This document shows positions 46,943 to 55,858 of a stretch of 64,000 bases of DNA, piece after piece (the stretch's first letter is position 1; every line of letters starts with the position of its first letter). A model generated the notes under the pieces. The model was not told the DNA's origin. It saw nothing but the letters and a program-made list of their open reading frames with translations, and did no database searches. Source of the stretch: JASHPR01 sp963842355 (GTDB lineage: Bacteria; Actinomycetota; Actinomycetes; Streptosporangiales; Streptosporangiaceae); the NCBI GenBank assembly GCA_963842355.1, contig CAWJGC010000011.1, positions 1-64,000 of the forward strand, given 5' to 3'. The translations under genes and the position numbers were made by a program.

Positions 46943-48568
46943 GTGGACAACGCCACGGCGAACAAGGGCTGGCTGGCACTCGTCGCCTTGGCCACGGCGC
47001 AGTTCCTCATGGTGCTGGACCAGTCCGTGATGAACGTCTCGATCAGCGCGCTGGTCCACGACTTCCACACCACGGTCACCACGATCCAGGCGGTCATCAC
47101 CCTCTACTGCCTGGTCATGGCCATGCTCATTCTCACCGGGGCCAAGATCGGCGACATGATCGGCCGCCGTCGGGCGTTCGTCGTCGGACTGATCATCTAC
47201 GCCTGCGGCTCGGCGCTGACCGCGCTGTCCCAGTCGGTGGCTGTGCTCGCCCTCGGGTGGTCGGTGCTCGAGGGCATCGGCGCTTCGCTGGTCTTTCCTG
47301 CGCTCGCGGCGTTGATTGCCGGCAACTTCGCGGGGGCCCGGCGCAAGGCCGCTTACGCGGTCATCGGCGGGGTCGCTGGTGCGGGAATCGCGGTCGGCCC
47401 CATCGTGGGCGGGTGGGCGACGACCGTGCTCACGTGGCGGGTCGTGTTCGTCGGCGAGGTCGTCATTGCCGCATTTATCCTGATCATGATGCGGAAGGTG
47501 GCAGACGCCCCCCGCCCGGATCCTGCTCCGAAGCTCGATATCGTCGGCTCGGTGCTGTCGGCCGCCGGCCTGGGGGTCTTCGTCTTCGGAGTTCTCCAGT
47601 CGAGTACCTGGGGGTGGGTCAAGCCGAAGAACTCCCCGATCACCATCTTCGGCTTCTCGCTCACCCTCTTCGTCATCGCCGCTGGCGGCATCCTGCTCTG
47701 GGGATTCGTGACCTGGCAGCGCCATCGCGAGGCCACGAACCGAGACCCGCTGGTCCATCTGTCACTCGCCCGGATCCCGCCGGTGCGGTCGGGGCTGATC
47801 GGGATGTTCAGCCAGAACCTCCTGCTCATGGGGATTTTCTTCGTCGTTCCGCTCTATCTCCAGCTGGTCCTTGGGCTGAGCGCCCTCGAGACCGGGATCA
47901 AGATGCTGCCCATCTCGATCGCCATGTTCGCGACCGCGGCGATCGCCTCACGGCTGTCGAACCGCTTCCCGGTGCGGGCGATCGTGCAGAGCGGCCTGAT
48001 CCTGACCCTCGCCGGTGCCCTCGTCCTGCTTTCGACGATCAAGCCCACTCTCTCCAGCGCCGGATTCGCCACCGGAATGGCCGTGCTCGGTGTCGGGATG
48101 GGCCTGATGATCTCCCAGCTGGGCAACGTGGTTCAGTCCTCGGTCGAGGAGTCGGGCCGGAGCGAGGCCGGAGGGCTCCAGTACACCGGGCAGCAGCTCG
48201 GCTCGTCGCTCGGGGTGGCGCTCATCGGGTCCATCGTGCTGATCGGCCTGACCAGCACCTTCATCTCAAACGTCGAGCACGACCCTCGAATCAGCGCCGA
48301 CGTGTCGGCCCAGGTGGGCGTGGCGGCGGGCTCCAACACCAACTTCGTCTCCTCCGCACAGATCGACGCCGCAGCGAAAAAGGCTGGTCTGGGCGCCACG
48401 ACTACCGCAGCACTCGTCGATGACTACGAGGCGGCACAGCTCCGGTCGCTCAAGGCCGGGCTCCTGGCTGCCGCCCTCCTCGCCCTCATCTCGCTCGGGT
48501 TCACCAGAGAGCTGCCGCACGAGCGACCGGCTCCCCGGACCAACCGTGATCCCGCAGCGGTGTCATGA
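46943..48568 (+). CDS. MFS drug-efflux transporter (DHA2 family)
   Basis: 541 aa from GTG 46943 with a GGGGGA ribosome-binding site. Fourteen predicted membrane helices, motif A GAKIGDMIGRRRAFVVG, motif D1-like LDQSVMNVSIS, and motif C GAGIAVGPIVGGWATT identify the EmrB/QacA-type 14-TMS drug:H+ antiporters. The C-terminal extramembrane stretch between TM13 and TM14 is Ala-rich. Its stop overlaps by 6 bp the convergent small gene on the other strand. Confidence 0.92.
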   Translation: MDNATANKGWLALVALATAQFLMVLDQSVMNVSISALVHDFHTTVTTIQAVITLYCLVMAMLILTGAKIGDMIGRRRAFVVGLIIYACGSALTALSQSVAVLALGWSVLEGIGASLVFPALAALIAGNFAGARRKAAYAVIGGVAGAGIAVGPIVGGWATTVLTWRVVFVGEVVIAAFILIMMRKVADAPRPDPAPKLDIVGSVLSAAGLGVFVFGVLQSSTWGWVKPKNSPITIFGFSLTLFVIAAGGILLWGFVTWQRHREATNRDPLVHLSLARIPPVRSGLIGMFSQNLLLMGIFFVVPLYLQLVLGLSALETGIKMLPISIAMFATAAIASRLSNRFPVRAIVQSGLILTLAGALVLLSTIKPTLSSAGFATGMAVLGVGMGLMISQLGNVVQSSVEESGRSEAGGLQYTGQQLGSSLGVALIGSIVLIGLTSTFISNVEHDPRISADVSAQVGVAAGSNTNFVSSAQIDAAAKKAGLGATTTAALVDDYEAAQLRSLKAGLLAAALLALISLGFTRELPHERPAPRTNRDPAAVS

Positions 48569-48829
48569 CCAACCGGGTTCCGCCTTAGGATCCGCTGCAC
48601 CGCGGCCGGTTCCCTGGTCCGGATTGACGGATACGAGCTCAACGCCGAGGTCCTGGATTTGCTCGATGAGCCCGAGCAGGTGCGCCTGATCGGTCACCTG
48701 GCCGGTCAGCACCGTCATGCCCGCAAGCCGCTGCAGCCGCATGCCTTCAAACAGGAATCCGAACGAATCGCCCAGCTCCCCGCGAATAACAAGCCGGTAC
48801 CTGCGGCCTCGCGCCCAGTTGCTGTCCAT
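48563..48829 (-). CDS. Conserved small actinobacterial protein
   Basis: 88 aa: RRYRLVIRGELGDSFGFLFE, GMTVLTGQVTDQAHLLGLIE and QIQDLGVELVSVNPD. I recognise this as a recurrent small actinobacterial family (ferredoxin-like fold expected, with an I-x-DLG-LVSV end) of unknown function. The promoter region carries box A of the five-copy element, ending 21 bp before the ATG, which makes this gene part of the putative regulon. Confidence 0.75.
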   Translation of the reverse strand: MDSNWARGRRYRLVIRGELGDSFGFLFEGMRLQRLAGMTVLTGQVTDQAHLLGLIEQIQDLGVELVSVNPDQGTGRGAADPKAEPGWS

Positions 48830-48850
48830 TTCTCCGCAGACTCACACTCA

Positions 48851-48896
48851 GGCAGGTGACCCGTCATCACCTGCCGACCGGATTCACCTAGGGGAA
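48851..48896 (-). promoter_or_regulatory. Compound operator box A
   Basis: In the sense of the 48829 gene: CTTCCCCTAGGTGAA, then GGCAGGTGA-TGACGGG-TCACCTGCC. The 9-bp palindrome arms are perfect. One of five copies. Confidence 0.75.
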
Positions 48897-49022
48897 GCTG
48901 CTGCCAGGCCGGACCCGGACCGCACGTCCGGGCGCCGGCCAGTCACAGACAGCGAGGCAGTTAGACCCGGGCGACGCCGACTGACGGTGACGGCACCCGG
49001 TGTGTTATCCCTTGGCTGCTCG

Positions 49023-51365
49023 CTAGAGGAGGCCGAGCTCGCGGCCACGTTCGAGTGCGTCGGCCCGCGAGCACACCGCGAGCTTGCGGTAGATCGCCCG
49101 GACGTGGCTATGGACCGTGTTGTGCGACACATACAGCTCACGGCCGATATCCCGCTCGGACAGGTCGCCGTGCAGCAGCTTGAGCACCCGGTGCTCCCGG
49201 TGCGTCAGCTCCTGATCTCCGGATCGGACCTGGCGGATCTGCGGTGGCCGGTCGAGGGCGGCCAGGCTCCCAGCCAGGATCCCCGGATCAGAGCAGGATT
49301 CGAGGATGGATCTCGCCTCGCCTATCGCGTCCGCGGCACGCTGGTTCTCGTCCAGGGCACGGAGCACCGGCGCCTGGCTGAGCAGCGCATTCGCCAGTTG
49401 GATGGGCTGGCCAAAGGTCCGCGAGAGGGCGACGCCGCGTTCGAGCAGCGGCAGTGCCTCCTCGGGCCTGCCGCGCGCCGCCAGCGATACTCCCAGCGCC
49501 AGCGGAGCCACGCCGATGACCTTCTCGGTGCCGTGGTCCCGCACGAATTCGGCTGCCGCCTCGGCCAGCAGCCGCTGTTCTTCCAGACGGCCCCGCTCGC
49601 CGGCGATCCACGATCGGTAGGCCAGCGACGCCTCGCCAGACAGCCACTGCGCGCTCGCGGGCGCCAGCGCCGCCGATTCCGCGAACCACCGGTCCGCCTC
49701 GTCGGGCTCACCCCGGAAGTACAGGCCCGTGCCGACCGCCCAGCAAGCCAATGGCCGCCATGGCGACCCGGGGCCCTCAAGCTCGGCCGCCCGGCGGCCA
49801 TTTTCCAGCTGGGCGCCGATATCTCCCCAGGGAAAGCAGGCCCGCAGCATCGTCAAACTCGCCTCGGCCGAGCTGAAGCCGTCCCGCAGCGGCCCCGCGC
49901 TGAGGTCGCCCAGCCGTTCGACCGCCGCGATGGCCAGTGCTGCCTCCTCCCGCCGGGCGGACAGCGAGAGCACCCACGCCTGAACCAGGAGCAGATGCAC
50001 ATCGCCGCTCAGTATCTCGTCGGGGATCCGCCGCAGCCAGGCCAGGACGGTGTCGTACCGGCACGTGTTGGCGTAGCTGATCCATGGGCCTTGGATCAGG
50101 TCGACGGCCTCGGCGTGCGCGCCGGCTTCGATCGCGTGGCGGATCGCCTCGTCGGTCGTCCCGTGATCACGATGCCAGGCGTACGCGCGGCGGTGCAGCG
50201 CCGCGGCGAGGCCCGGCTCGCGCCGCTCGAGCTCCACCCGCAGCAGCTGCGCGAAAAGGTGGTGAAAGCGGTACCACCCGCTCTCGTCGTCGAGCGGGAC
50301 GAGGAACAGGTTGGTCCGCGATAGCGCGTCGAGCACCGCGGCCGAGCCCTGCTGCTCCAGCACGGCATCGCACAGCGGGCCGGACAGCCGTTCCAGAACC
50401 GACGTGCGGAGCATCAGCGCCTGCTCCGGCGGGTCATGCGCCTCGAGCACCTCCGTGACCAGGAAATCGACCACGTGACGGTTCGACCCGCCGAACCTGC
50501 TCACGAAAGCACGACGGTCGGCCGCGTGCCGCAGCGACAGCGCCGCCAGATACAGCCCGGCCGGCCAACCCTCCGTCTTCCCCGCCAGAGCTGCGACATC
50601 CTCGGGCGTCAGGCCCAGCCCGAGACGCCCGTTCAAGAACGCGTCCGCCTCCTCGCAGGTGAACCGCAGATCACCGGCGCGCAGCTCGAGCAGCTCTCCA
50701 TGGGCGCGCAGCGCAGCCACCGGCAGGACCGGCTCCGTCCTGCTCGCGAGCACGAGCTGGAACCCGGGCGGCGCATGGTCGATGAACCACCCGACACTGG
50801 CGCGGGCCGGGACGCTCGACAGCCGGTGGAAGTCATCCAGGATCAGCGTGATCTCACCCTGGCCATCGAGCTCGTTGACCAGGCGCGGCAAGACCACCTC
50901 AGCGACCGGTGCCACGACCGCATCCGCCGGCGCCGACCCGGCGACCGAGGGGCTGGCGCGGCGCAGCGCCTCGATCGCATGCGTCCACAGGACCACGGGG
51001 TCGTTGTCGCCCTCGTCCAGCGTCAGCCACCCGACGGGCCTCCGCGCGGCCTCGGCCTCGCGCCACGCCGCCAGCAGGGTAGTCTTCCCGAACCCCGCCG
51101 GACAGGCGACCAGGGTGAGCCTGCGGTCCGACCCGCTGCGAAGACGTTCCAGAAGGCGCTCGCGCGGAATCGTCTCCTCCCGCACCGGCGGCGGATGCAG
51201 CTTCGTGCCGACCAGGATCGGCTGCTCCGCGGCCTGCCGCACACCGTCGCCCGCCACGAAGTCTTGCGGTTCAGGGACGCCATGGCGGGCCTCCGGCACT
51301 ACCTGACGGAGCGACCGAGTCGGTGCCGCCCGCGCGCTGCCGGGCGGCTCCTGCCCAGGGCACAT
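49023..51365 (-). CDS. LAL-type LuxR regulator (MalT-like)
   Basis: About 780 aa from ATG 51365 (a TTG at 51374 is also possible). Residues near 90 carry the P-loop LVACPAGFGKTTLLAAW, later ITLILDDFHRLSS (Walker B). A long TPR-like middle follows, then a C-terminal LuxR HTH: LTHREHRVLKLLHGDLSERD, then NTVHSHVRAIYRKLAV. Large ATP-binding LuxR regulators respond to small ligands through the TPR region. Upstream lie two tandem DosR-like palindromes (51403-51446). It is centrally placed among genes carrying the five-copy box and is one candidate to control them; that is inference. Confidence 0.9.
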   Translation of the reverse strand: MCPGQEPPGSARAAPTRSLRQVVPEARHGVPEPQDFVAGDGVRQAAEQPILVGTKLHPPPVREETIPRERLLERLRSGSDRRLTLVACPAGFGKTTLLAAWREAEAARRPVGWLTLDEGDNDPVVLWTHAIEALRRASPSVAGSAPADAVVAPVAEVVLPRLVNELDGQGEITLILDDFHRLSSVPARASVGWFIDHAPPGFQLVLASRTEPVLPVAALRAHGELLELRAGDLRFTCEEADAFLNGRLGLGLTPEDVAALAGKTEGWPAGLYLAALSLRHAADRRAFVSRFGGSNRHVVDFLVTEVLEAHDPPEQALMLRTSVLERLSGPLCDAVLEQQGSAAVLDALSRTNLFLVPLDDESGWYRFHHLFAQLLRVELERREPGLAAALHRRAYAWHRDHGTTDEAIRHAIEAGAHAEAVDLIQGPWISYANTCRYDTVLAWLRRIPDEILSGDVHLLLVQAWVLSLSARREEAALAIAAVERLGDLSAGPLRDGFSSAEASLTMLRACFPWGDIGAQLENGRRAAELEGPGSPWRPLACWAVGTGLYFRGEPDEADRWFAESAALAPASAQWLSGEASLAYRSWIAGERGRLEEQRLLAEAAAEFVRDHGTEKVIGVAPLALGVSLAARGRPEEALPLLERGVALSRTFGQPIQLANALLSQAPVLRALDENQRAADAIGEARSILESCSDPGILAGSLAALDRPPQIRQVRSGDQELTHREHRVLKLLHGDLSERDIGRELYVSHNTVHSHVRAIYRKLAVCSRADALERGRELGLL

Positions 51366-51402
51366 GGAATCCAACTTGCCCGGTTGCGGTTTCCTGGGCC
51401 CA

Positions 51403-51446
51403 TAGGCCGAAAGTCCCTTGCTTAGGGCCGAAAGTCCCTGCTTAGG
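51403..51446 (-). promoter_or_regulatory. Two tandem DosR-like palindromes
   Basis: In the sense of the LAL gene the motif AGGGACTTTCGGCC occurs twice, with a 20-21 bp period, in nearly identical units (CTAAGCA-AGGGACTTTCGGCC). GGGAC-N4-GGCCC resembles the DosR/DevR hypoxia box. The pair lies about 40-80 bp upstream of the start. Confidence 0.55.
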
Positions 51447-51449
51447 CTA

Positions 51450-51560
51450 GCCTCAGCCAGGACTTTGCGCAGGTGCGCGTCGTCGACGGTGAGGATCTGG
51501 TCGAGGATCTCCCGGCGTGCGGTCCTGCCGTTCCGAGGTCGCACGGCCCGGCCGTCGGCC
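51450..51560 (-). pseudogene. Integrase C-terminal scrap
   Basis: Minus strand TARREILDQILTVDDAHLRK followed by VLAEASLS resembles the end of the rve-type integrase family also seen at 13836-14312. About 35 residues, no start or stop of its own. Confidence 0.4.
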
Positions 51561-51632
51561 TTGACGTCGTTCGCGGTTCTGGGGCCGGTCCTGCTGGACC
51601 ATGACGGCGGCCCGCGATCTGTTGGTGGCTTG

Positions 51633-53372
51633 TCAGATGTGCTCGAGCGCGCCGGGCCGCTGGGCCAGCTCGTCCTCGGCGTGGGCCACGACCGGCATGC
51701 CGCCCTGGCCCACGGCCAGCGGCGTCATGTGGTAGCCGTGGTAGGTCATCATCCCGCCGGCCAGGAACGCCACCTGGTCCCACCCGTTGTGCTTCAGCAC
51801 GCAGTAGGCGATGTAGCTGCGGAAACCCGACCGGCAGTAGGTGTACACGGGCTTGTCCCGGGGGACCTCGTCCAGCCGTTGCCGCAGCTCGGTGTACGGC
51901 AGCAGGACCGCCCCGGCGATGTGCCATGCGCCGTACTCGGCCGGGGTGCGCACATCGAGGATCGTTACCTCGCCGGCGCAGTCCGGGTAGTCCTCGGGAT
52001 ACCAAAGATGGATGTCGCCGCGCAGCAGGTTCGAGCCCAGGAAACCGGCCATGTTGACCGGGTCCTTCGCCGCCCCGTACGGCGGGGCGTAAGCCAGCTC
52101 CAGGTGCTCCAGGTCGAACACCGTCAGCCCGGCGCGCAGCGCGACCGCCAGGACATCGATGCGCTTGTCAACCCCGTCCCAGCCGAGCACCTGCGCGCCC
52201 AGCAGCTTCCCCCCGTCCGGGGCGAACAGCACCTTCAGGAACAGCGGCGCGGTGCCGGGATAGTACGCGGCGTGGCCGTTCTGGTGGGTGTAGACCTTGC
52301 GGAAATCCATGCCGGCCGCGTCCAGCTCGGTCTCGGTCAGGCCGGTCCCGCCGGCGGTCATCTCGAACACCTTGACCACGGCCGTCCCCTGGGTGCCCCG
52401 GTAGCCGCCGACATCCTCGCGGCCGGCGATCGTGTCGGCGGCGATCCGGCCCTCCCGGTTCGCCGGGCCGGCCAGCATCGACAGCACCGGCTCCCCGGTC
52501 AGCAAGTGAGCGGTCTCCACCGCGTCCCCGGCCGCGAGGATGTCCGGTGCCGAGGTGCGCATCTGCGCGTCGACCACGATGCCGCCGCGCGGCCCGATCT
52601 CCAGGCCGGCGTCCCGGGCCAGGTCCACGTTGGGACGCGCCCCGGCCGCCATCACGACAACGTCAGCCTCTACTGACGTGCCGTCGGACAGATCGACCAC
52701 CAGCCTGTCGCCTGCCCCCCGGCGGACCTCCTGAGCGGACGTGCCGAGCCGCAGGTCCACATCGTGAGTGGCGACGTGGTAATCCAGGATCCGGGTCATC
52801 TCCGGGTCCAGCCACGGCATCAGCCGCCCGGTCCGCTCGACCACGGTGGTCGTCAGCCCGCGGTCCCGGAACGCCTCGGCGAGCTCCAGGCCGATGTAGC
52901 TGCCGCCGACGATGACCGCGCTCGTCGCGCCCTTGTCGAGCTGGCCGATGATCCGGTCCATGTCGGGAATGTTGCGCAGCACATCCACCCGCGGGTCATC
53001 GCCACCCGGGATCGGCGGCCGGACCGGCTCGGCCCCCGGGCACAGCACCAGCTTGTCGTAAGACTCCCGGTACGTCCGCCCCTGCGCGAGGTCGCGCACT
53101 TCGACTTCCCTGGCATCACGGTCGATGCGGATCACGTCCTGTCCGGTCCGCACATCCAGCGCCAGGGCCCTGGCCAGGCTCTCGGGGGTCTGCAGCAGCA
53201 GGCTGTCCCGGTCCGGGATCACCCCGCCGATGTGATACGGCAAGCCGCAATTCGCGAACGACACGTAATGGTCCCGCTCCAGCACCACGATCTCGGCCGA
53301 CTCATCCAGCCGCCGCAGCCGCGCACCCGTCGAGGCACCGCCCGCAACTCCCCCCACGATCACCGTCTTCAT
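51633..53372 (-). CDS. CoA-disulfide reductase-rhodanese fusion
   Basis: 579 aa from ATG 53372 (MKTVIVGGVAGGASTGARLR FAD motif). The redox Cys42 lies in SFANCGLPYHIGG, as in CoA-disulfide/NADH-peroxide reductases. The NAD(P) motif is AVIVGGSYIGLELAEAF and the second FAD motif ILAAGDAVETAHL. From about residue 475 a rhodanese domain follows (TILDVRTPAEYGAWHIAGAV) with the active loop YCRSGFRSY. CoADR-RHD enzymes reduce CoA disulfides, persulfides or polysulfide and act in thiol/sulfur homeostasis. Confidence 0.93.
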   Translation of the reverse strand: MKTVIVGGVAGGASTGARLRRLDESAEIVVLERDHYVSFANCGLPYHIGGVIPDRDSLLLQTPESLARALALDVRTGQDVIRIDRDAREVEVRDLAQGRTYRESYDKLVLCPGAEPVRPPIPGGDDPRVDVLRNIPDMDRIIGQLDKGATSAVIVGGSYIGLELAEAFRDRGLTTTVVERTGRLMPWLDPEMTRILDYHVATHDVDLRLGTSAQEVRRGAGDRLVVDLSDGTSVEADVVVMAAGARPNVDLARDAGLEIGPRGGIVVDAQMRTSAPDILAAGDAVETAHLLTGEPVLSMLAGPANREGRIAADTIAGREDVGGYRGTQGTAVVKVFEMTAGGTGLTETELDAAGMDFRKVYTHQNGHAAYYPGTAPLFLKVLFAPDGGKLLGAQVLGWDGVDKRIDVLAVALRAGLTVFDLEHLELAYAPPYGAAKDPVNMAGFLGSNLLRGDIHLWYPEDYPDCAGEVTILDVRTPAEYGAWHIAGAVLLPYTELRQRLDEVPRDKPVYTYCRSGFRSYIAYCVLKHNGWDQVAFLAGGMMTYHGYHMTPLAVGQGGMPVVAHAEDELAQRPGALEHI

Positions 53373-53580
53373 CTCAGCACCCCTGCCCGCCAGGCAGCGG
53401 CCCGGCATCTCGTTGATGGTTCGTGTGCCTGCGGCGGCCCCTCACCCGCCGGGATGAGGCTCTTAGCCGGCATTCCGGCGTGCGGGGCGGAACAGCCGTG
53501 CCAGGCCGGGGGTTGGCGGGTCAGCTGACTTCCGTGGCAGCCGCGGCGCACGGCGCCGGCCAAGGGCAGGCGGCCCGGGG

Positions 53581-53703
53581 TTACATCTCCATGACCGCTT
53601 GCTGCAGAGCCTTGTCGAGGTCCTTCGGAACCACGTCAAGGTCCTGGGCTGTCCGCTTCTTCGCCCTGGTCACCGCGTTCTCGATCGCGTCCTCGACCTT
53701 TGG
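53581..53703 (-). pseudogene. DUF1269 C-terminal tail (duplicate)
   Basis: KVEDAIENAVTRAKKRTAQD and LDVVPKDLDKALQQAVMEM then a stop: the last ~40 residues of the DUF1269 protein encoded intact at 60170-60676. The similarity continues for about 140 bp past the stop (to about 53462). It begins right after the stop of the CMD-family gene, in place of the DUF1269 body. Confidence 0.85.
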
Positions 53704-53715
53704 GCCCGGTTGCTG

Positions 53716-54036
53716 CTACCGCCCGGCGGCTATCTCGGCGTCGGCCACAGCGATCGCGAAGCCCAGCGCCCGGAGGATATTCCCGCCTGCCGAGACCACC
53801 CGGGCCGTGCCTACCACCGGGGCAACCGCGATCATGACTCCCTGGATGTCGTCGGCGGTGACCCCGCTGTCCTCGGCGGCCCCGGCGTTGGCCAGGTAGG
53901 AGGCAGGCGGCGCGTCCACCGCGATCAGGGCGGCGATCCTCATGAGCATGAGTTCGCGCGGGGCAAGAGAATTGTGCTCGACCGACGCCGCGGTGATGTC
54001 GGCGAGTGTGTCAAGGACAGATGTATCGGCGGTCAT
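53716..54036 (-). CDS. CMD-family protein
   Basis: 106 aa from ATG 54036 with GGAGGAGG upstream. DTLADITAASVEHNSLAPRE, MRIAALIAVDAPPASYLANA and GVMIAVAPVVGTARVVSAGG place it in the carboxymuconolactone decarboxylase/alkylhydroperoxidase-like superfamily. It lacks the CxxxH peroxidase pair, so it is not an AhpD enzyme. Its promoter and leader (54037-54186) are near-identical to those of the DUF1269 gene at 60170. Confidence 0.8.
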   Translation of the reverse strand: MTADTSVLDTLADITAASVEHNSLAPRELMLMRIAALIAVDAPPASYLANAGAAEDSGVTADDIQGVMIAVAPVVGTARVVSAGGNILRALGFAIAVADAEIAAGR

Positions 54037-54138
54037 GGAGCCCTCCTCCAGTTTCCCTGGCATCCCTTGCCAGGCGGTTCAGCGACTCCGCCGCAGCCGT
54101 CATCCGGCCGCTGCATCGCGATCTCAGGCTCACACCCC

Positions 54139-54186
54139 GGCAGGCGACCCGTCATCACCTATCGCTCGAATTCACCTAGGGGGAAA
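54139..54186 (-). promoter_or_regulatory. Compound operator box B
   Basis: In gene sense CCCCCTAGGTGAATTCG, then GATAGGTGATGACGGGTCGC and CTGCC. The palindrome is slightly degenerate (GATAGGTGA / TCGCCTGCC). Lies 100 bp upstream of the CMD-family gene. Confidence 0.75.
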
Positions 54187-54494
54187 CGCGGCCAGGACAG
54201 CGTCGGATGTGTCCTACCCGCTGTGCAGTTGCGGCGCACCTGCACAGTGGACGCGCCTAGGAAGGGCCTGCAAAACCACTGTGGCTGGGAGTCGCCAATG
54301 TGGCGTTCAGCCCGACCGATGTGATACCGCTGGACCCCTGGTCAAAGCCGCGGTGGCAGTCCCAGTCAGTCATCTCGCCCGCTCCCCGGAGCGCGTGATT
54401 GCGGGGCGGTCAGTGCCTGCCTGAACACGGACCGCTGATCGGGACCCGCTCGGAGAGCCCTCTTGCCCGGCCTCCCTGGCCGGCTCTACAGTCG
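54187..54494. other. Interval between divergent boxes B and C
   Basis: 308 bases without a gene that I recognise. It is bounded by inverted copies of the compound box, so it is the shared divergent promoter region of the CMD and FUSC genes. Confidence 0.5.
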
Positions 54495-54541
54495 CTTCCC
54501 CTAGGTGAAAACGACGGGCAGGTGGTGACAAATCACCTGCG
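54495..54541 (+). promoter_or_regulatory. Compound operator box C
   Basis: CTTCCCCTAGGTGAAAACG, then GGCAGGTGGTGACAAATCAC and CTGC; about 175 bp upstream of the FUSC-like gene. Confidence 0.75.
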
Positions 54542-54717
54542 GCCGCGGAACGGTGGGGGTTAGTGCGAGCTCAGGGAAGGGAAGCGTGCACAGTCAGGCG
54601 GAGGAGGCTGCGGGTAGGCGCCGAACGGGATCGGGCGGTTGGAGGACGGGCTGCGGCAGGCCAGCCACTGGTATTTCTGCTTCGCCGGTCCCAGGCCAAG
54701 GTGTCGAGAGGTGAGTC

Positions 54718-55818
54718 GTGAGCCAGGTGTCGAAGGTATTCCAGCTCAACCGGCAGGGATTCAACCTGCACCGAGGCGTCGTCTTCGCGGTCGTGCTGGG
54801 GCTGCTGATCGTCGTGGGCGTGCTCCCTGATGACCGGAGGTACTTCCTCACTGCGATCTTCGGGGCGCTGGTCGTGGCCGTGGGCGACCCCGGCGGGAAC
54901 TACGGCTACCGGGTACCCCGGCTGGCCGTGGTCGCCGTGGCCGGTGCGCTGCTGACGGCCCTGGGATTCGGCATCGGCGGCGGGGCCTGGGGGTTCGTGG
55001 TGCTGGCCGCATTCGTGGCCACGTTGCTGGGCGGGCTGGCGGTGACATACGGCCTGCACCGATTCGTCGCCGCCTATATGCTTAACGTCTGGTTCATCAT
55101 CGCCCTCGGCCTGCCGACGCTCATCGCCTTCGGCCTGCCGGGTGCCTTCCGGTCCGGCCTGATCCACACCGAACCCTGGAAGCAGGCGCTGGCCTGGCTC
55201 ACCGGGTCGGCCCTGTGGATCGCTTACACCTTCATCATGTGGCTGGCCCGCGGGCGGGTCACGCAGCCCCAGCCGGTCGCCGAGATCCCCGGCGATATCT
55301 CGCCGAGGCCGCTGACCCGGCCACTGATCCTCTTCGCGGTCATGCGGGCCGCCGTCCTGTCGATCGCCATCGCGATCTCCTTCGGGCTGCAGCTGCCCAA
55401 CGCCTACTGGATGCCCATCGCCACCATCATCGCGATGAAGCCCAGCCTGCAGCAATCCTCCCTCGTCGCCGAGCGGCGCATCGCCGGGACGGTCGTGGGC
55501 GCCGCGGTGGCCGCCCTCGTCCTGCTGGCCGTCGACAACAGGACCGCGCTTGAGGTGGTCATCGTGGTCCTGGTCGCCCTGGCGGCGTCGATCCACACCG
55601 TGAACTACGCCTGGTACACCGCAGCGATGGCCGCGGCCATCCTGATCGCCGCGGATATACCCCACCCGTCCAACCTTACCGACGAGGGACGGCGGATCCT
55701 GTTCACGTTCGCCGGTGTCGGGATCGCGGTCATATTCACGTTCCTGGCCGACCGGCTGCAAAAGCACACCGCCAAAGCGGCACCACAGGCACCTGCCCGC
55801 CCGGCCCCGGCGGCGTGA
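54718..55818 (+). CDS. FUSC-family membrane transporter
   Basis: 366 aa from GTG 54718. About ten hydrophobic helices in two blocks; the second half has the FUSC signature NAYWMPIATIIAMKPSLQQS and AERRIAGTVVGAAVAALVLL. FUSC (fusaric-acid resistance/YccS-like) proteins export aromatic acids or similar compounds. Controlled by box C (inference). The K+ channel gene follows 40 bp later on the same strand. Confidence 0.85.
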   Translation: MSQVSKVFQLNRQGFNLHRGVVFAVVLGLLIVVGVLPDDRRYFLTAIFGALVVAVGDPGGNYGYRVPRLAVVAVAGALLTALGFGIGGGAWGFVVLAAFVATLLGGLAVTYGLHRFVAAYMLNVWFIIALGLPTLIAFGLPGAFRSGLIHTEPWKQALAWLTGSALWIAYTFIMWLARGRVTQPQPVAEIPGDISPRPLTRPLILFAVMRAAVLSIAIAISFGLQLPNAYWMPIATIIAMKPSLQQSSLVAERRIAGTVVGAAVAALVLLAVDNRTALEVVIVVLVALAASIHTVNYAWYTAAMAAAILIAADIPHPSNLTDEGRRILFTFAGVGIAVIFTFLADRLQKHTAKAAPQAPARPAPAA

Positions 55819-55858
55819 GCGGCCAGGGCGCCGCAGGCCCGACCGTTGGGGGATGAGC

